In this document: one piece after another, positions 38,102-47,879 of the stretch
Numbering within the stretch: the stretch's first letter is position 1
Layout: each line of letters begins with the position of its first letter
Assembly (NCBI GenBank): GCA_037893245.1
Contig: JBAIAA010000433.1
Coordinates: forward strand, 1,240,001-1,304,000
DNA length: 64,000 nt
Direction of reading: 5' to 3'
Source: Crossaster papposus
Taxonomy: Eukaryota > Echinodermata > Asteroidea > Velatida > Solasteridae
Notes under the pieces: generated by a model
Database searches by the model: none
What the model was told of the DNA's origin: nothing
Seen by the model: only the letters and a program-made list of their open reading frames with translations
Position numbers and translations under genes: made by a program

Positions 38102-38342
38102 GTTCACCAACAGCAAAGTTGTCCAACTTTCGCAATTTCTGCATAAAGTTGCGACAAAATTAAAACTGATTGAAACCAAATGTAGTGCTACATCCAAAAC
38201 CAGTTCACCAAAATGAACTCAAAGCGAAACTCTAAAGGAAGTTCACGACAGCAAAGTTTTCAACATTCCGCAATTGTATGCATAAAGTTTGCAACAAAAT
38301 TCAAACTGATTGAAACCACACTTCGTGCTACCTCCAAGACCT
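38102..38342. repeat. Two tandem copies of a ~139-bp repeat
   Basis: GTTCACCAACAGCAAAGTTG at 38,102 and GTTCACGACAGCAAAGTTTT at 38,241 start two similar blocks. Both continue through ...GCATAAAGTT..., AAACTGATTGAAACCA and GTGCTAC.TCCAA. They are diverged, with many substitutions. No coding content. Confidence 0.75.
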
Positions 38343-38399
38343 CACGCGCATAAAAGTTAGTCAATTCTATGGCGATCCTGCTCACATACAGCCGAGAGC

Positions 38400-39870
38400 T
38401 AATTTAAAATTATGTAGGCTACACTTATACACGGCCTTGAGCCAGTGTACCTCTCTTCAGGCTCTATATCAACATCTTGCTTGCACACGGCCCCAAGCCA
38501 AATTAAAACTCTGTAGGCTACACTTATACACAGCCTTGAGCCAATTCCGCTCTGCAGGTTCTATGTTTGCACGCAGCCTCGAGCCAATTTAAAACTCTGT
38601 AAGCTGCCCTTATATAGCCTTGAGCCAATTTACCGCTCTGCAGGCTTTGTATCAGCATATTACTTGCACACACTCAATTAATGTGATAACAAATTTGTAA
38701 CTGCTTACTCGCAGCCTTGAGCCAATTTACCGCTCTGCAGGCTTTGTATCAAGCCTCGAGCCAATTACAGGCCCTTTAGGCTATGCGTAAAATTGTGAAC
38801 CAACGTGCTTACACACGGTCTTAGGCCAATTACCTCTCCTTAAGCTACACATTGGTTTGTGAACGACTCGCTTACACATGACCCGGGGCCAATTTTCGCT
38901 CCTCAGGCTACGCATGAAGGATAACAACTTGTTTACACACGGCCTTGAACCAATTTAAGCTCCTCGGGCTATACATTGACATGTGAACGACTTGCTTACA
39001 CACGACCTTGAGCCAATTACCGCCCATTAGGCTGTATATTGATATGTGAACAACTTGCTTACACACGGCCTTGAGCCGATTACCGCTCATCAGGCTGCAC
39101 ACTGATATGTGAACAACTTGCTTACACACGGCCTTGAGCCGATTACCGCTCCTCAGGCTGTACCTTGATATGTGGACAACTTGCTTACACACGACCTTGA
39201 GCCGATTACCGCTCCTCAGGCTGTACCTTGATATGTGGACAACTTGCTTACACACGACCTTGAGCCGATTACCGCTCCTCGGGCTGTACATTGGTATGTG
39301 AACCAACTGCTTACACACGGCCTTAGGCCGGATACCGCTTCTCGAACTGCACATTGGTATGTTAACAACTTGCTTACACACAACCTTGAGCCAATTACCG
39401 CTCCTCAGGCTGTACACTGATAGCGAACAACTTGCTTACACACGACTTTGAGCCAATTACCGCTCCTCAGGCTGTACATTGAAATGCGAAAACTTGCTTA
39501 CACACGACCTTGAGCCGATTACCGCTCCTCAGGCTGTACCTTGATATGTGTACAAACTGCTTACACACGACCTTGAGCCAATTTCCGCTCCTTAGGCTGT
39601 TCATTGACTGGTGGACAAACTGGCTTACACGTCTTGGAGCCTATTTACCGCTCCGCGGGCTATATCAATGTAACCCCATTTTGTTTCACACAGTTACTTC
39701 TGACCCCTATATCGCATTGTAGGCTACCATGTCCGCTAATATATATATATATTTATATTTTCTTAGGTTAGAGCATTGAGCCTATTTTCAGCCTAGCAAG
39801 TTATATTCGCGACAGTATCATGCTTCCACCCGGCCTTGAGCCTATTTACCGCTCAGCAGGCTGGAATAAT
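38400..39870. repeat. 63-bp minisatellite field
   Basis: Consensus pieces CTTACACACGRCCTTGAGCC, RATTACCGCTCCTCAGGCTG and TACMTTGATATGTGAACAAC recur. Spacing is 63 bp at 39,121, 39,184, 39,247 and 39,310. The centre (about 38,930-39,640) is regular; the edges become irregular, with spacers. Isolated relatives occur at about 41,101-41,145 and 41,237-41,270. A 169-codon open frame on the minus strand (39,417-38,908) is only the repeat read through and lacks an ATG start. Confidence 0.85.
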
Positions 39871-40322
39871 ATACCATACCATGACCCTATAACATGCTCT
39901 TCATATTGATTTATGTGCCCATGCCTAACCAGACCATACGGCCTGCCTGATGTTTCATACTAAATTCATGTGTCTGAAAAGCAAAAATACAGATGCGACT
40001 GCAAGACTGACAAAAAAGAAAAAAGAACAAAAACAAAAACCCCCCAAACCAAACACGTATGTGGCTGCGATAACCTATAAAATAGGACGGCTGCCAAAAC
40101 CGTATCACGTTCGATTCAAATCAAATCCAAGTCCAATAAGATATTACTACGGTAATACTATTTAGTGAGATTTGTGGTTCTTTTAAGGATACAACAATTG
40201 CAAACATCGAAAAATAAAACACCGAATGACTATGAAAATATGCGGGCTATATATATATATATTTTTATATATACATTATTGATAAACCATCATTAGCGAG
40301 ACGCACGCAAAATTTTAGGTTT
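39870..40322. other. Non-coding, AT-rich, with TA microsatellites
   Basis: Contains A-rich and TA-rich runs (for example around 40,249-40,275 and 39,740-39,755). No gene or known element recognised. Confidence 0.5.
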
Positions 40323-40859
40323 TTATTTGTAACCTAACCCGTTTTTACCTAGAGCTTTTGCCACAAAATTAAAAATCTATAGGATAATGTAGGCCTACCC
40401 AAATCTATCGACATATTCAATAAAATTTAAAAAAATGAAATTCTATCGAGTACTTGGGCGCTCGGACGACCGGCAAACGGTCGTCCTAACGACGGTGGTC
40501 GTCGCAATACTGTAAAATTACTGCGAACGGTCGCTCTAAGCGCGCATAGTCAAATATATATATATATATATATATAAACAGGATAAATAAGCATTAGAGC
40601 GACCGGTCCACACAAACGTACGGTAATTTGTTTTTCTTATTTGTAACCTAACCCGTTTTTACCTAGAGCTTTTGCCACAAAATTAAAAATCTATAGGGTA
40701 GTGTACCCAAATCTATCGACATATTCAATAAAATTTTAAAAAATGAAATTTTATCGATTACTTGGGCGCTCGGACGACCGGCAAACGGTCGTCCTAACGA
40801 CGGTGGTCGTCGTAATACTGTAAAATTACTGCGAATGGTCGCTCTAAGCTCGCATAGTC
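40323..40859. repeat. Two direct copies of a ~225-bp repeat with a hairpin
   Basis: Copy 1 is 40,323-40,551 and copy 2 is 40,637-40,859, both starting TTATTTGTAACCTAACCCG and ending CGCATAGTC. Each contains a perfect 9-bp stem, GGACGACCG, loop GCAAA, CGGTCGTCC, at 40,464-40,486 and 40,772-40,794. They are separated by a (TA)n tract and short unique sequence. No coding content. Confidence 0.85.
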
Positions 40860-41389
40860 TATAATATAAAAATATAGATTTTTCATTTTATTTTTGTATA
40901 GGCCTATAGGCCCTATATATATGTTGTATACATATATCTGTTTATATAGTTTTTTGTTTTCTTCATTTAACACGACAAATTCTAAAAGGTCAGTGCAACA
41001 AAACCTACTATACAAAACACCATTTCAATTCATTTCTAAAGAATTCCGGCAGAACGAACGATCATTCCCCTTAACTAAAATATTCACAGGACTACCACTA
41101 GCTAACCTGGAGCCATTTCACCGCTCTTCAGGTTCTTGGTCATCGACTATAATATGTCGGATACCCAACGCCTATTAGGACACATTTACTTTTTCAAAGA
41201 GCTTCGTCTGTTTTAAAATACTAAAACCTACTACACGGCATGGCTTGAGCCCTCGGGTTGTACCATATGGAAATCCCTTTTTAAACAAGGCCGAGGTAGG
41301 CCTATGAACCCTGATGCGTTGCCCATCAAACTTCATCAAAATATGAAAATATAGTAGTATGAGAATTATGAAACTACATTTTACAAAAT
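40860..41389. other. Non-coding with minisatellite remnants
   Basis: AT-rich. It holds two isolated fragments resembling the 63-bp minisatellite (GGAGCCATTTCACCGCTC at about 41,110; GCTTGAGCCCTCGGGTTGTA at about 41,243). Nothing else was recognised. Confidence 0.45.
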
Positions 41390-41397
41390 GTGTGTGA

Positions 41398-41820
41398 CTA
41401 CCTGCGAGGTCGGAGTGATATATGAACTAGGATGGCTAGGTCCGGTTGATCGTCCGCCGCCATCGCTGCGATCCCTGCGATCCCTGCGTCCGGTGGTGGG
41501 CCGGGCGGTTCGACGTCACCAGGAGCGGACTTCACTTTCTTGGTCTTCGAAACTGCAGCATCAAGAGGCCCAGCATCCACCCGATCGAGCATCATCTCAA
41601 TATTGCGCTTCTGACCGCCGTTTGGGGCGAGCGCCAACACGTGATCCTTCCATGAAGGACTCATATTCTTGAACTGACTCGGGTCGTCCCATCCGTCCCC
41701 TACTAGACGCTCAAAATATGGCGCCGAAATCCTGAACTTGGCGCAAAGGCCACGAAAGATCTTCGTGCATGCCTCCCCAGCTGCTCCATACGCCTCCTCG
41801 CTTTCCTATAGAGTGGAAAA
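41398..41820 (-). other. Open minus-strand segment, unassigned coding fragment
   Basis: From about 41,820 down to 41,398 the minus strand stays open (roughly 140 codons) and is GC-rich compared with its flanks. It reads ESEEAYGAAGEACTKIF, SAPYFERLVGDGWDDPSQF, then from an ATG at 41,664 SWKDHVLALAP...KRNIEMMLDRV and a Pro/Asp-rich tail. The middle looks helical and could be a gag N-terminus or SAM-like domain belonging to a nearby DIRS-type element, but I cannot name it. No splice sites were pinned down. Confidence 0.35.
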
Positions 41821-41829
41821 TCCAAACTT

Positions 41830-42560
41830 GGCTAATTAAAACTTGATAATGCCATTACAGTACAAAATTCCCCTCTAGGGAGCTATAATACCTTCAGTCT
41901 TCCGTCCACTATTATTCCTCGAGGAAGTGAGTAATTAGGCCAACTACATGTATTGTAGAGACTACACAAGGGGCAAAATTACCCAACCAACTTTGAACTA
42001 CACGCAACAAAAACGATTGCAAAGTTCCGAAAAATGTTTCTCATATTTCTTGCCAAACCCGGGACATGCCCCGCGGCGTGAATGCACAGCTAAGTAGCCG
42101 CGCAAAACGGTCCGACCAACCGCGTAACGAGCAGTGCGCTATATCCTTTTCAACAAGTTGCGCGGACTTTGTATGTACAAAGGACACGAAGGGCTATGGT
42201 GCGTTTGGACGTGATTTGGGGGTGAGCAAAGGCGGTCTTTAAGACTAAATCCGTGGGCCGCACTTTCACGCAGACTGTAAAGCCACCGTTGTCTTAATGA
42301 TATAAAATAATACAAACAAACCAATGACCAAAACTGGGCCATTTTTTTGTTTTTTGTTTATAGTATTATTTTGTTTGTTTTGTTTTACAAGCAAATGAAA
42401 GCCAAAGGGTTATTGCACTCGACTGACGCGTACGGTACGCGATAAATGCACTTCGGTTCGTGAACGATCCCTCATTTTCCCTAGGAATCTACCTCTCGCT
42501 CAGCAGGCCTTAACCCTGTGACAGCTCGCTTAAAAAAAAATATTTAAAAAATAAATAAAA
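41830..42560. other. Non-coding interval
   Basis: No gene, clear repeat or element recognised. Moderate AT content with T- and A-rich runs at about 42,340-42,390 and 42,530-42,580. Confidence 0.4.
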
Positions 42561-43230
42561 ATATGTATATATATATATTGAATCTTTCCAAAGTCTTGCC
42601 TATTAAAGCCTTTAATAAAACTATAACAGGGCAATATCATGCGCCAAATATTAGGCGGACTCACCTCTATAACATCGGGTGTCACGTTTATCATGGACGA
42701 CAAGCGGAATATCTCTATTTTCAAATTGTAGGTGCCTGCCCAGTTGGCCGTGCGCCGTACTACTCACGAATGATACCGCACCACGGTATTCGCGCTTTAA
42801 TGAAACGAATGCCTTTGGCCCCACCCTGCCCAGGTAAAAGGGAAACAAACGCTTGAATGTCGAATCACCCGATTGACAACAAAGGCTGTATACGTGCCCG
42901 CTCAAGCGTCAAAGTCATTTGAATCACGTCACCTGCGTCTGGTGACGCAGGTGATAAACCTTTACCGTACTGGGTCAATGAGATCTCCCCGCCTGCGCGC
43001 ACCTTATGTGCTATATATCGCCATAGATCTAGCAATAATTTTTTCCTCAAAAATTAAAGAATTCCAAACCATACCTTCAAATCCACGAATCCAGAGCTGT
43101 GGAACCATACAATGCAAAAGAAAAAACCTCACAAACCGTAATGCTCGTAAGTAAAACCACGGGGCCCTTGATTCCCTGTGCAAATCCTGTATAACCGGGA
43201 ACAGATCTATCGGACACCCAGCTGCGGTCC
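42561..43230. other. Non-coding interval with a perfect 11-bp-arm hairpin
   Basis: At 42,929-42,954 TCACCTGCGTC, loop TGGT, GACGCAGGTGA forms a perfect stem. The stretch ends at a DIRS terminal sequence, so it may be part of another DIRS-type terminus or internal remnant. No coding sequence could be supported. Confidence 0.45.
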
Positions 43231-43291
43231 CGCCAACATCGCGACTGATTAAAATCATTCGCCCATGACGATAGCGGCGATGCAAATAGTA
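43231..43291. repeat. Stray DIRS terminal sequence matching 30,553-30,616
   Basis: The segment from CCAACATCGCGACTGAT to GGCGATGCAAATAGT repeats the end sequence next to DIRS element I with one 2-bp difference (GATATAAAATC versus GATTAAAATC). It ends at the same motif, then continues into unrelated CGTAGAAAGG. It is probably the end of another copy or a solo terminal repeat. Confidence 0.75.
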
Positions 43292-43489
43292 CGTAGAAAG
43301 GGATTGATACGTACGATCAGTCTGCACGAAAGTAACAAAAGACAACCATTCCTGGCATCATCGAGTATATGTATAGCAGCATTGAGAAGTTTTGAATACT
43401 AATGAGGACGATTCCATTAGCGTCAAAGGGTGGATCAGTTTGCACTAACAGGGAACAATACCCGGTAAGTCTCTCCGTAATTGGCGATA

Positions 43490-44363
43490 TATAATCATGA
43501 TTAAAAAAACAAAACAGACCGGCCATCTGACAGTGCGCCCTCAACTGACGTAATGCAGTCACGTTTCTAAATTGAATATTCATATCCACGATCGCCATAC
43601 AATTTCGCGACATTTGTGCACGATGAACGTTAACATTTGCGCAAAAGCGATATGTTTCGGAGTGTTTTTACAGAGATAATGTTGTAATATTTAAGTATTG
43701 ACAGTGTGCAAGAGAGAAATTTGTCCAAAAGGCAACACGAAAGGAATTAATCATTGTTTTTACGTTCCCAAACTGTGACTGAAAGTGGTCGGCGCGCACG
43801 GAATTCGAAGCCGAAAACGAAGCTGGCGCTCAAACTCCGCAATAACCAAGGTATGCGCCGCCCAATCACGAACAACAAACTCGGCAACAACTCGGCCACC
43901 GAGCGAGCAAGGCGGATACAATTAATTTGCGAAGGCTTCGCGTAACGCAGTAGCTGCCGCTTAATCGCGAACAGCCAACAATTCGGCGACCGAGTTACGG
44001 TATACGATTTCGGGAGGGCTTCGGCCCGAACTCCGGGCAAGGACAATGCAAAAATAATGCAATAGTTTACGCAAAAAGGCCCACACACATCAACAGGCAA
44101 TCGAAAAGCGACTGCACGTTTATCAGTAACGTCTGTTTCTCCCAAATCTCACCACGGGACGAATATGAGTTTTTCTTTCGTCGTCGCGAACGATCCGGCA
44201 CCCCGCCGCACCGAAACCGGCGGCACACACGCGCGGCGACGAGTCGCCCGACCAAAAGCGCCGCGTCTTTCCAACATGGCGCCAACCACGCGTCAAGATG
44301 GCGCGGCCCTGTGTTCCAAGATGGCGGCGCCCATGGCGCATTTAACATATTTTATAGTATAGA
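43490..44363 (-). mobile_element. Helitron-like copy A, 3'-truncated
   Basis: About 870 bp closely similar to 44,884-45,832. On the minus strand the 5' end reads TCTATACTATAAAA, preceded by A, matching the A|TC rule of Helitrons. Homology with copy B stops at about 43,494, with no hairpin/CTRR terminus seen there, so the 3' end is missing. It carries CAAGATGGCGC and AAGATGGCGGCGC motifs near its 5' end. No Rep/helicase coding, so non-autonomous. Confidence 0.55.
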
Positions 44364-44367
44364 TAGA

Positions 44368-45832
44368 CTAGCAGGATGCCGCGCTTCGCGCGGCACCTGC
44401 TAGCTGGGTGAAATCGTAACTTATAGATACACCTTGTTGACGTCTTAAAAACACAATGGATTGTATGACAAACAAATCGCGAAACTTAGCGAGTAGAGTA
44501 CCAGCTAGAAAGTATTTCGAGCGCACGAAATTATTTCGAGCTCACGAACAGATATTCTTGGAGCGCACGAAGTCATTTCGTGGCCACGAAAACATTTCGA
44601 GCTCACGAAATAAGTTATATTGAGTGCACGAAATAAAATACTCAAATTATTTCGTAACGGTGATTTGTATTCGTCATATGTCCCTTTAGGGGCTCCGTAG
44701 AATACCATCGACTCTGAATAACAAACAATCTTTGTAAAAATACTTCCCGACTTCCGAACTAATAATACTCAATAGGCAGTCCATCTTCGCTTGCATGCTG
44801 CCTGCGTCTCGTGATTTTTTAACAGGAATCGTACGGGAAACAATACGAACCACTTCGGGATTTCTGATTTACATCATCGTGAAAATCGTGATTAAAAAAC
44901 CCAACAGGCCGGCCATCTGACAGTGCGCCCTCAACTGACGTAATGCAGTCACGTTTCTAAATTGCATATTCATATCCACCATCGCCATACAATTTCGCGA
45001 CATTTTTGCATGATCAAAGTTGAAATTGAGGCAATAGCGATATGTTTCGGAGTGTTTTGAGACAGATAATGTTGTAATATTTAAGTATCGACAATGTGAA
45101 GCAAAGACATTTGCCCAAAAAGCAACACGAAAGGAATAAATCATTTGTTAACGTTCCCAACCTGTGACTGAAACGTGGTAGACGCGCAAGAATTCGAACC
45201 CGAAAACGAAGCCGGCGCTCAGCTGGTACTATGTTTACTCCGCAGTAAACCAAGGAAGTATAAATCGGGGCACCAGCTCAAATAACACGGGATGGGCCGC
45301 CCAATCGCGAATAACAAACTCGGGAACAACTCGGCCACCGAGCGAGCAAGGAGGATGCAATTAATTTGCGAAGGCTTCGCGTAACGCAATAGCTGCCGCT
45401 TAATCGCAAACAGCCAACAATTCGGCAACCGAGTTACGGTATACGATTTCGGGAAGGCTTCGGCCCGAACTCCGGGCAAGGACAATGCAAAAATAACGCA
45501 ATAGTTTACGCAAAAAGGCCCATAGACATCAACAGGCAATCGAAAAGCGATTACGCGTTTATCGGTAACGTCCGTTTCTTCTAAATCTCACCACGACGAA
45601 TAAGATTTTTTTTTTTAAATCTTATTCCCCGGGGGATTTGTCGTCGCGAACGATCTGGCACCCCGCCGCACCGACGCCGGCGGCACACGCGCGCGGCGAC
45701 GAGTCGCCCGACCAAAAGCGCCGCGTCTCTCCAACATGGCGCCAACCACGCGCCAAGATGGCGCGGCCCTGTGTTCCAAGATGGCGGCGCCCAGGGACAA
45801 GATGGCGCATTTAACATCTTTTATAGTATAGA
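44368..45832 (-). mobile_element. Helitron-like copy B, non-autonomous, 1.46 kb
   Basis: Minus-strand 5' end TCTATACTATAAAA at 45,832, preceded by A. The 3' end is CTAG at 44,371-44,368 followed by T, and 10 bases upstream of the CTAG end there is a GC-rich hairpin (GCCGCGC, loop GAA, GCGCGGC). These three marks are those of canonical Helitrons. Only TCTA separates its 3' end from the 5' end of copy A, so the two are head-to-tail. The 3' third (44,368-44,701) may be a separate short element, because it has its own palindromic repeats and has no counterpart in copy A. Confidence 0.55.
44505..44640. repeat. Cluster of palindromic ATTTCGNGCNCACGAAAT motifs
   Basis: Five or more near-palindromic ~18-bp motifs, such as TATTTCGAGCGCACGAAAT, ATTTCGAGCTCACGAA and ATTTCGTGGCCACGAAA, occur within about 135 bp inside Helitron-like copy B. 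Spacing is irregular. They are iteron-like in appearance; their function is unknown. Confidence 0.8.
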
Positions 45833-45844
45833 TAGTATAGATAG

Positions 45845-46199
45845 TCAGAATGTGGTTCCCAACAAATTAAGTGTGCCCGCTGTAACGAATACCAAACATC
45901 TAGCAGTCTATTCAAATGGGTTTTGTGGCACCGGTGTTTAAATGAGAACATATACTACTGCTTTGGGCTTTGAGATGTGCCTCTCTAGCAGCAATGCCAG
46001 GGCCCAATTTCACGGCGTTGCTTACCGCTAAGCAATTTTTTGTGCTAACCATAGCACCAAAATTTGCTTACCCGTAAGCGTATTTCACGGCGAACAATTC
46101 ACGGTTGCTATGCTAAGCACAAAAATTGCATACGCGTCGTCTGCTGGCGCTGCTACTGCTAGCTGAAGCTTACGAACGTGTCGTCTGCATTATCACGCC
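45845..46199. other. Upstream region of the Myb/SANT-like exon, with dispersed repeat
   Basis: About 45,990-46,140 holds inverted and direct repeats of TTGCTTACC, GCTAAGCA and AATTTCACGGC, similar to a dispersed repeat I have seen in echinoderm-type genomes (from memory, not certain). It lies directly before the first exon, so it would be in or near the promoter. Confidence 0.4.
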
Positions 46200-46381
46200 A
46201 TGGCGAACGATATAGGCCTAGTCAAATGCAAATCCTTGCCGTTTTCAACGGCAATGGACCTAGCTTTAGCCTCGAAATACCTGGAAAAGAAGAACGTTAT
46301 CGAAGGCGCCCTCAGGGGAACCAAATTGACAAATACACACAAAATGGAAGCCTGGGAGAGAGTCAGGGACTCTGTAAACTC
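46200..46381 (+). CDS. First exon, Myb/SANT-like DNA-binding protein
   Basis: ATG at 46,200 in a strong context (CGCCATGGCG). It reads about 60 residues, MANDIGLVKCKSL... followed by LASKYLEKKNVIEGALRG, TNTHKMEAWERVRDSVNS. The pattern K..I.G.....TN..K..AW..V...VN is the Myb/SANT-like domain (Myb_DNA-bind_5 type, as in NAIF1-like and Harbinger-associated proteins). The exon ends at 46,381 with a textbook GTAAGT donor, splitting a codon after two bases. A DNA-binding nuclear role is known for the family; whether this is a host gene or transposon-derived is open. The next exon is not certain. Confidence 0.65.
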
Positions 46382-47289
46382 GTAAGTGCCGCTGAAGTAG
46401 GCCTACACTACAATCAGAATACGCTAAATTGAGTCTCTCTTCTTCTTTTTTACACCATGACGTTTTATAATAATTTAATAAGCCTACACAGTTTTGAAGG
46501 TCAAATTTTGTGTCTGTAAAGTTAAACAAAAGAGGGCTCCGTTGTGATTAAATTATAAATATAACTTTATTAATCGATGGAGGGCACTGTGACTGAGTGT
46601 GATATGTTTCTTCCACAATTCATGCAGTTATCTTTTTTTTTTCGTCCACAAATTGTGAGTGTTGCTCAGTATTTAAACTCTGGTTATTCAAACTTTGTTT
46701 CTTGAGTCTTGACAATTGTTGTCTGTGTCAAGTGTCATGATGTGATGTACGCGTAGACCTACCTACGCAATGATGCAAGGTCAAGTTAGATCATGGGTCG
46801 AAATGGTGAGTTTTGTTTATGTTTACCCGTATTTTTGCCATTTTGTAGTGTCGCTGGAGAGAACTTCAAAACGGTGTCCTAGTGCAAGGACAGGCACAGA
46901 AATATGGTTCAAGCCAGTAAGTACACTACACGAGCTGAATGTGGTCGATTGAGGATACAATTTGACACATGACACATGATTTATCATTATCAATGGGTCT
47001 TGGTAAGAGTTTGATAGGTATCGACAACGCTTGACATGATGCCCTGTGCACAAACCTTCACCAGAGACGGGTCTGATACATTTTTACAAATAAATGCTTT
47101 ACAGCTAAATTTGACTGTTTAGGGCGTGATATTGCTTTATGAGAGCATGGGGTCACTGCAGAAAAAAAATATTTCTGGAATTCTGCATTTCCAACTTCAA
47201 TTTTTATTTTTGTGTGCATTGTTTCCTCTGTGCCAGTTCGCATCTAGGAAAGAATCTTGTAGGCTACACTGCTTTTTTTTACTTTGCAG
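46382..47289 (+). other. Intron region, middle exon unresolved
   Basis: Possible coding pieces occur: 46,760-46,804 (QGQVRSWVEM, followed by a GTGAGT donor) and 46,852-46,918 (CRWRELQNGVLVQG, followed by a GTAAGTAC donor). Both resemble the VK.KW.DLK segment expected after a Myb/SANT-like domain. I could not make the phases of all pieces agree, so no model is given. Confidence 0.35.
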
Positions 47290-47387
47290 TTACCAAAAGA
47301 AAATGGCAGGTACGATCAACTGGGGGCGGCACAGAGCCTCCTGATCTTACAGCTGCTCAGAAAATCATAGAGGACAGCCTGTCCTAA
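47290..47387 (+). CDS. Later exon of the Myb/SANT-like gene
   Basis: It follows an ACTTTGCAG acceptor. In one frame it reads TKRKWQVRSTGGGTEPPDL, then TAAQKIIEDSLS and a TAA stop at 47,385. The TGGG...P.LT..Q..I...L signature matches the segment that follows the basic linker in NAIF1-like Myb/SANT proteins. The stop may be the true end, or the exon may splice onwards to the coiled-coil exon at 59.5 kb before reaching it; no good donor is visible. The phase relative to the upstream pieces is unresolved. Confidence 0.5.
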
Positions 47388-47523
47388 GATAAGCTAGCTA
47401 AATGGGATAAGTGTTCCTCTAGACACCTTTTCTGGTTAGTATTTCTTGTAAAGAAAGAGTGTATAGCTGTATTTTTGTAAATGGACTTCAACTTTCATAT
47501 AATGATAAACAGAAATGAAACTC

Positions 47524-47706
47524 CGCCAGTAGTAATGATTACGCCCTCTTGCGTTCGTGACCTTCGACCCTTCTGTCTTCGTTCTATCGTTTATCGCTCA
47601 ATGTGCGTTCTCGCCTTAGCTCATTAAAGTCTCCCATTATACCCGATAAGTCGATTACAGTTGTGGTTATTGTGTGTGTTGGATTGAACCCTTGTCCTTA
47701 CTGGCG
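47524..47706 (+). repeat. 5' LTR, 183 bp
   Basis: Starts CGCCAGTA and ends TACTGGCG, an 8-bp perfect inverted terminus instead of the usual TG...CA. It contains CATTAAAGT, a plausible polyadenylation signal. Near-identical to the 3' LTR. Confidence 0.85.
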
Positions 47707-47879
47707 TGGTGGCAGCGTTTTGAGACGAATCTTCGCCGTACAAAGTGTGGAAATAGTGCTTCAAACCTCGGACATACCGGACACATACATAGCCATTCAC
47801 GTACACGGTGAGTGACTGTACAGTTGTAGTACAATTTAGTAAATCGTCTTGTCATTCAGTGGTTATTTCGGAGTGCACT

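Noticed and set aside
38908..39417. 169-codon minus-strand frame with 21-residue repeats
   Set aside because: It is the 63-bp minisatellite translated; no ATG start and no flanking coding sequence.
43754..45817. Several 60-130-codon frames in the two similar blocks
   Set aside because: They occur in both Helitron-like copies in shifting frames and show no Rep, helicase or other domain.
46805..46851. Complete three- or four-exon model of the Myb/SANT gene using a ~45-bp intron
   Set aside because: The intron would be unusually short and the reading phase does not carry through to the exon at 47,290, so I left the middle unresolved.
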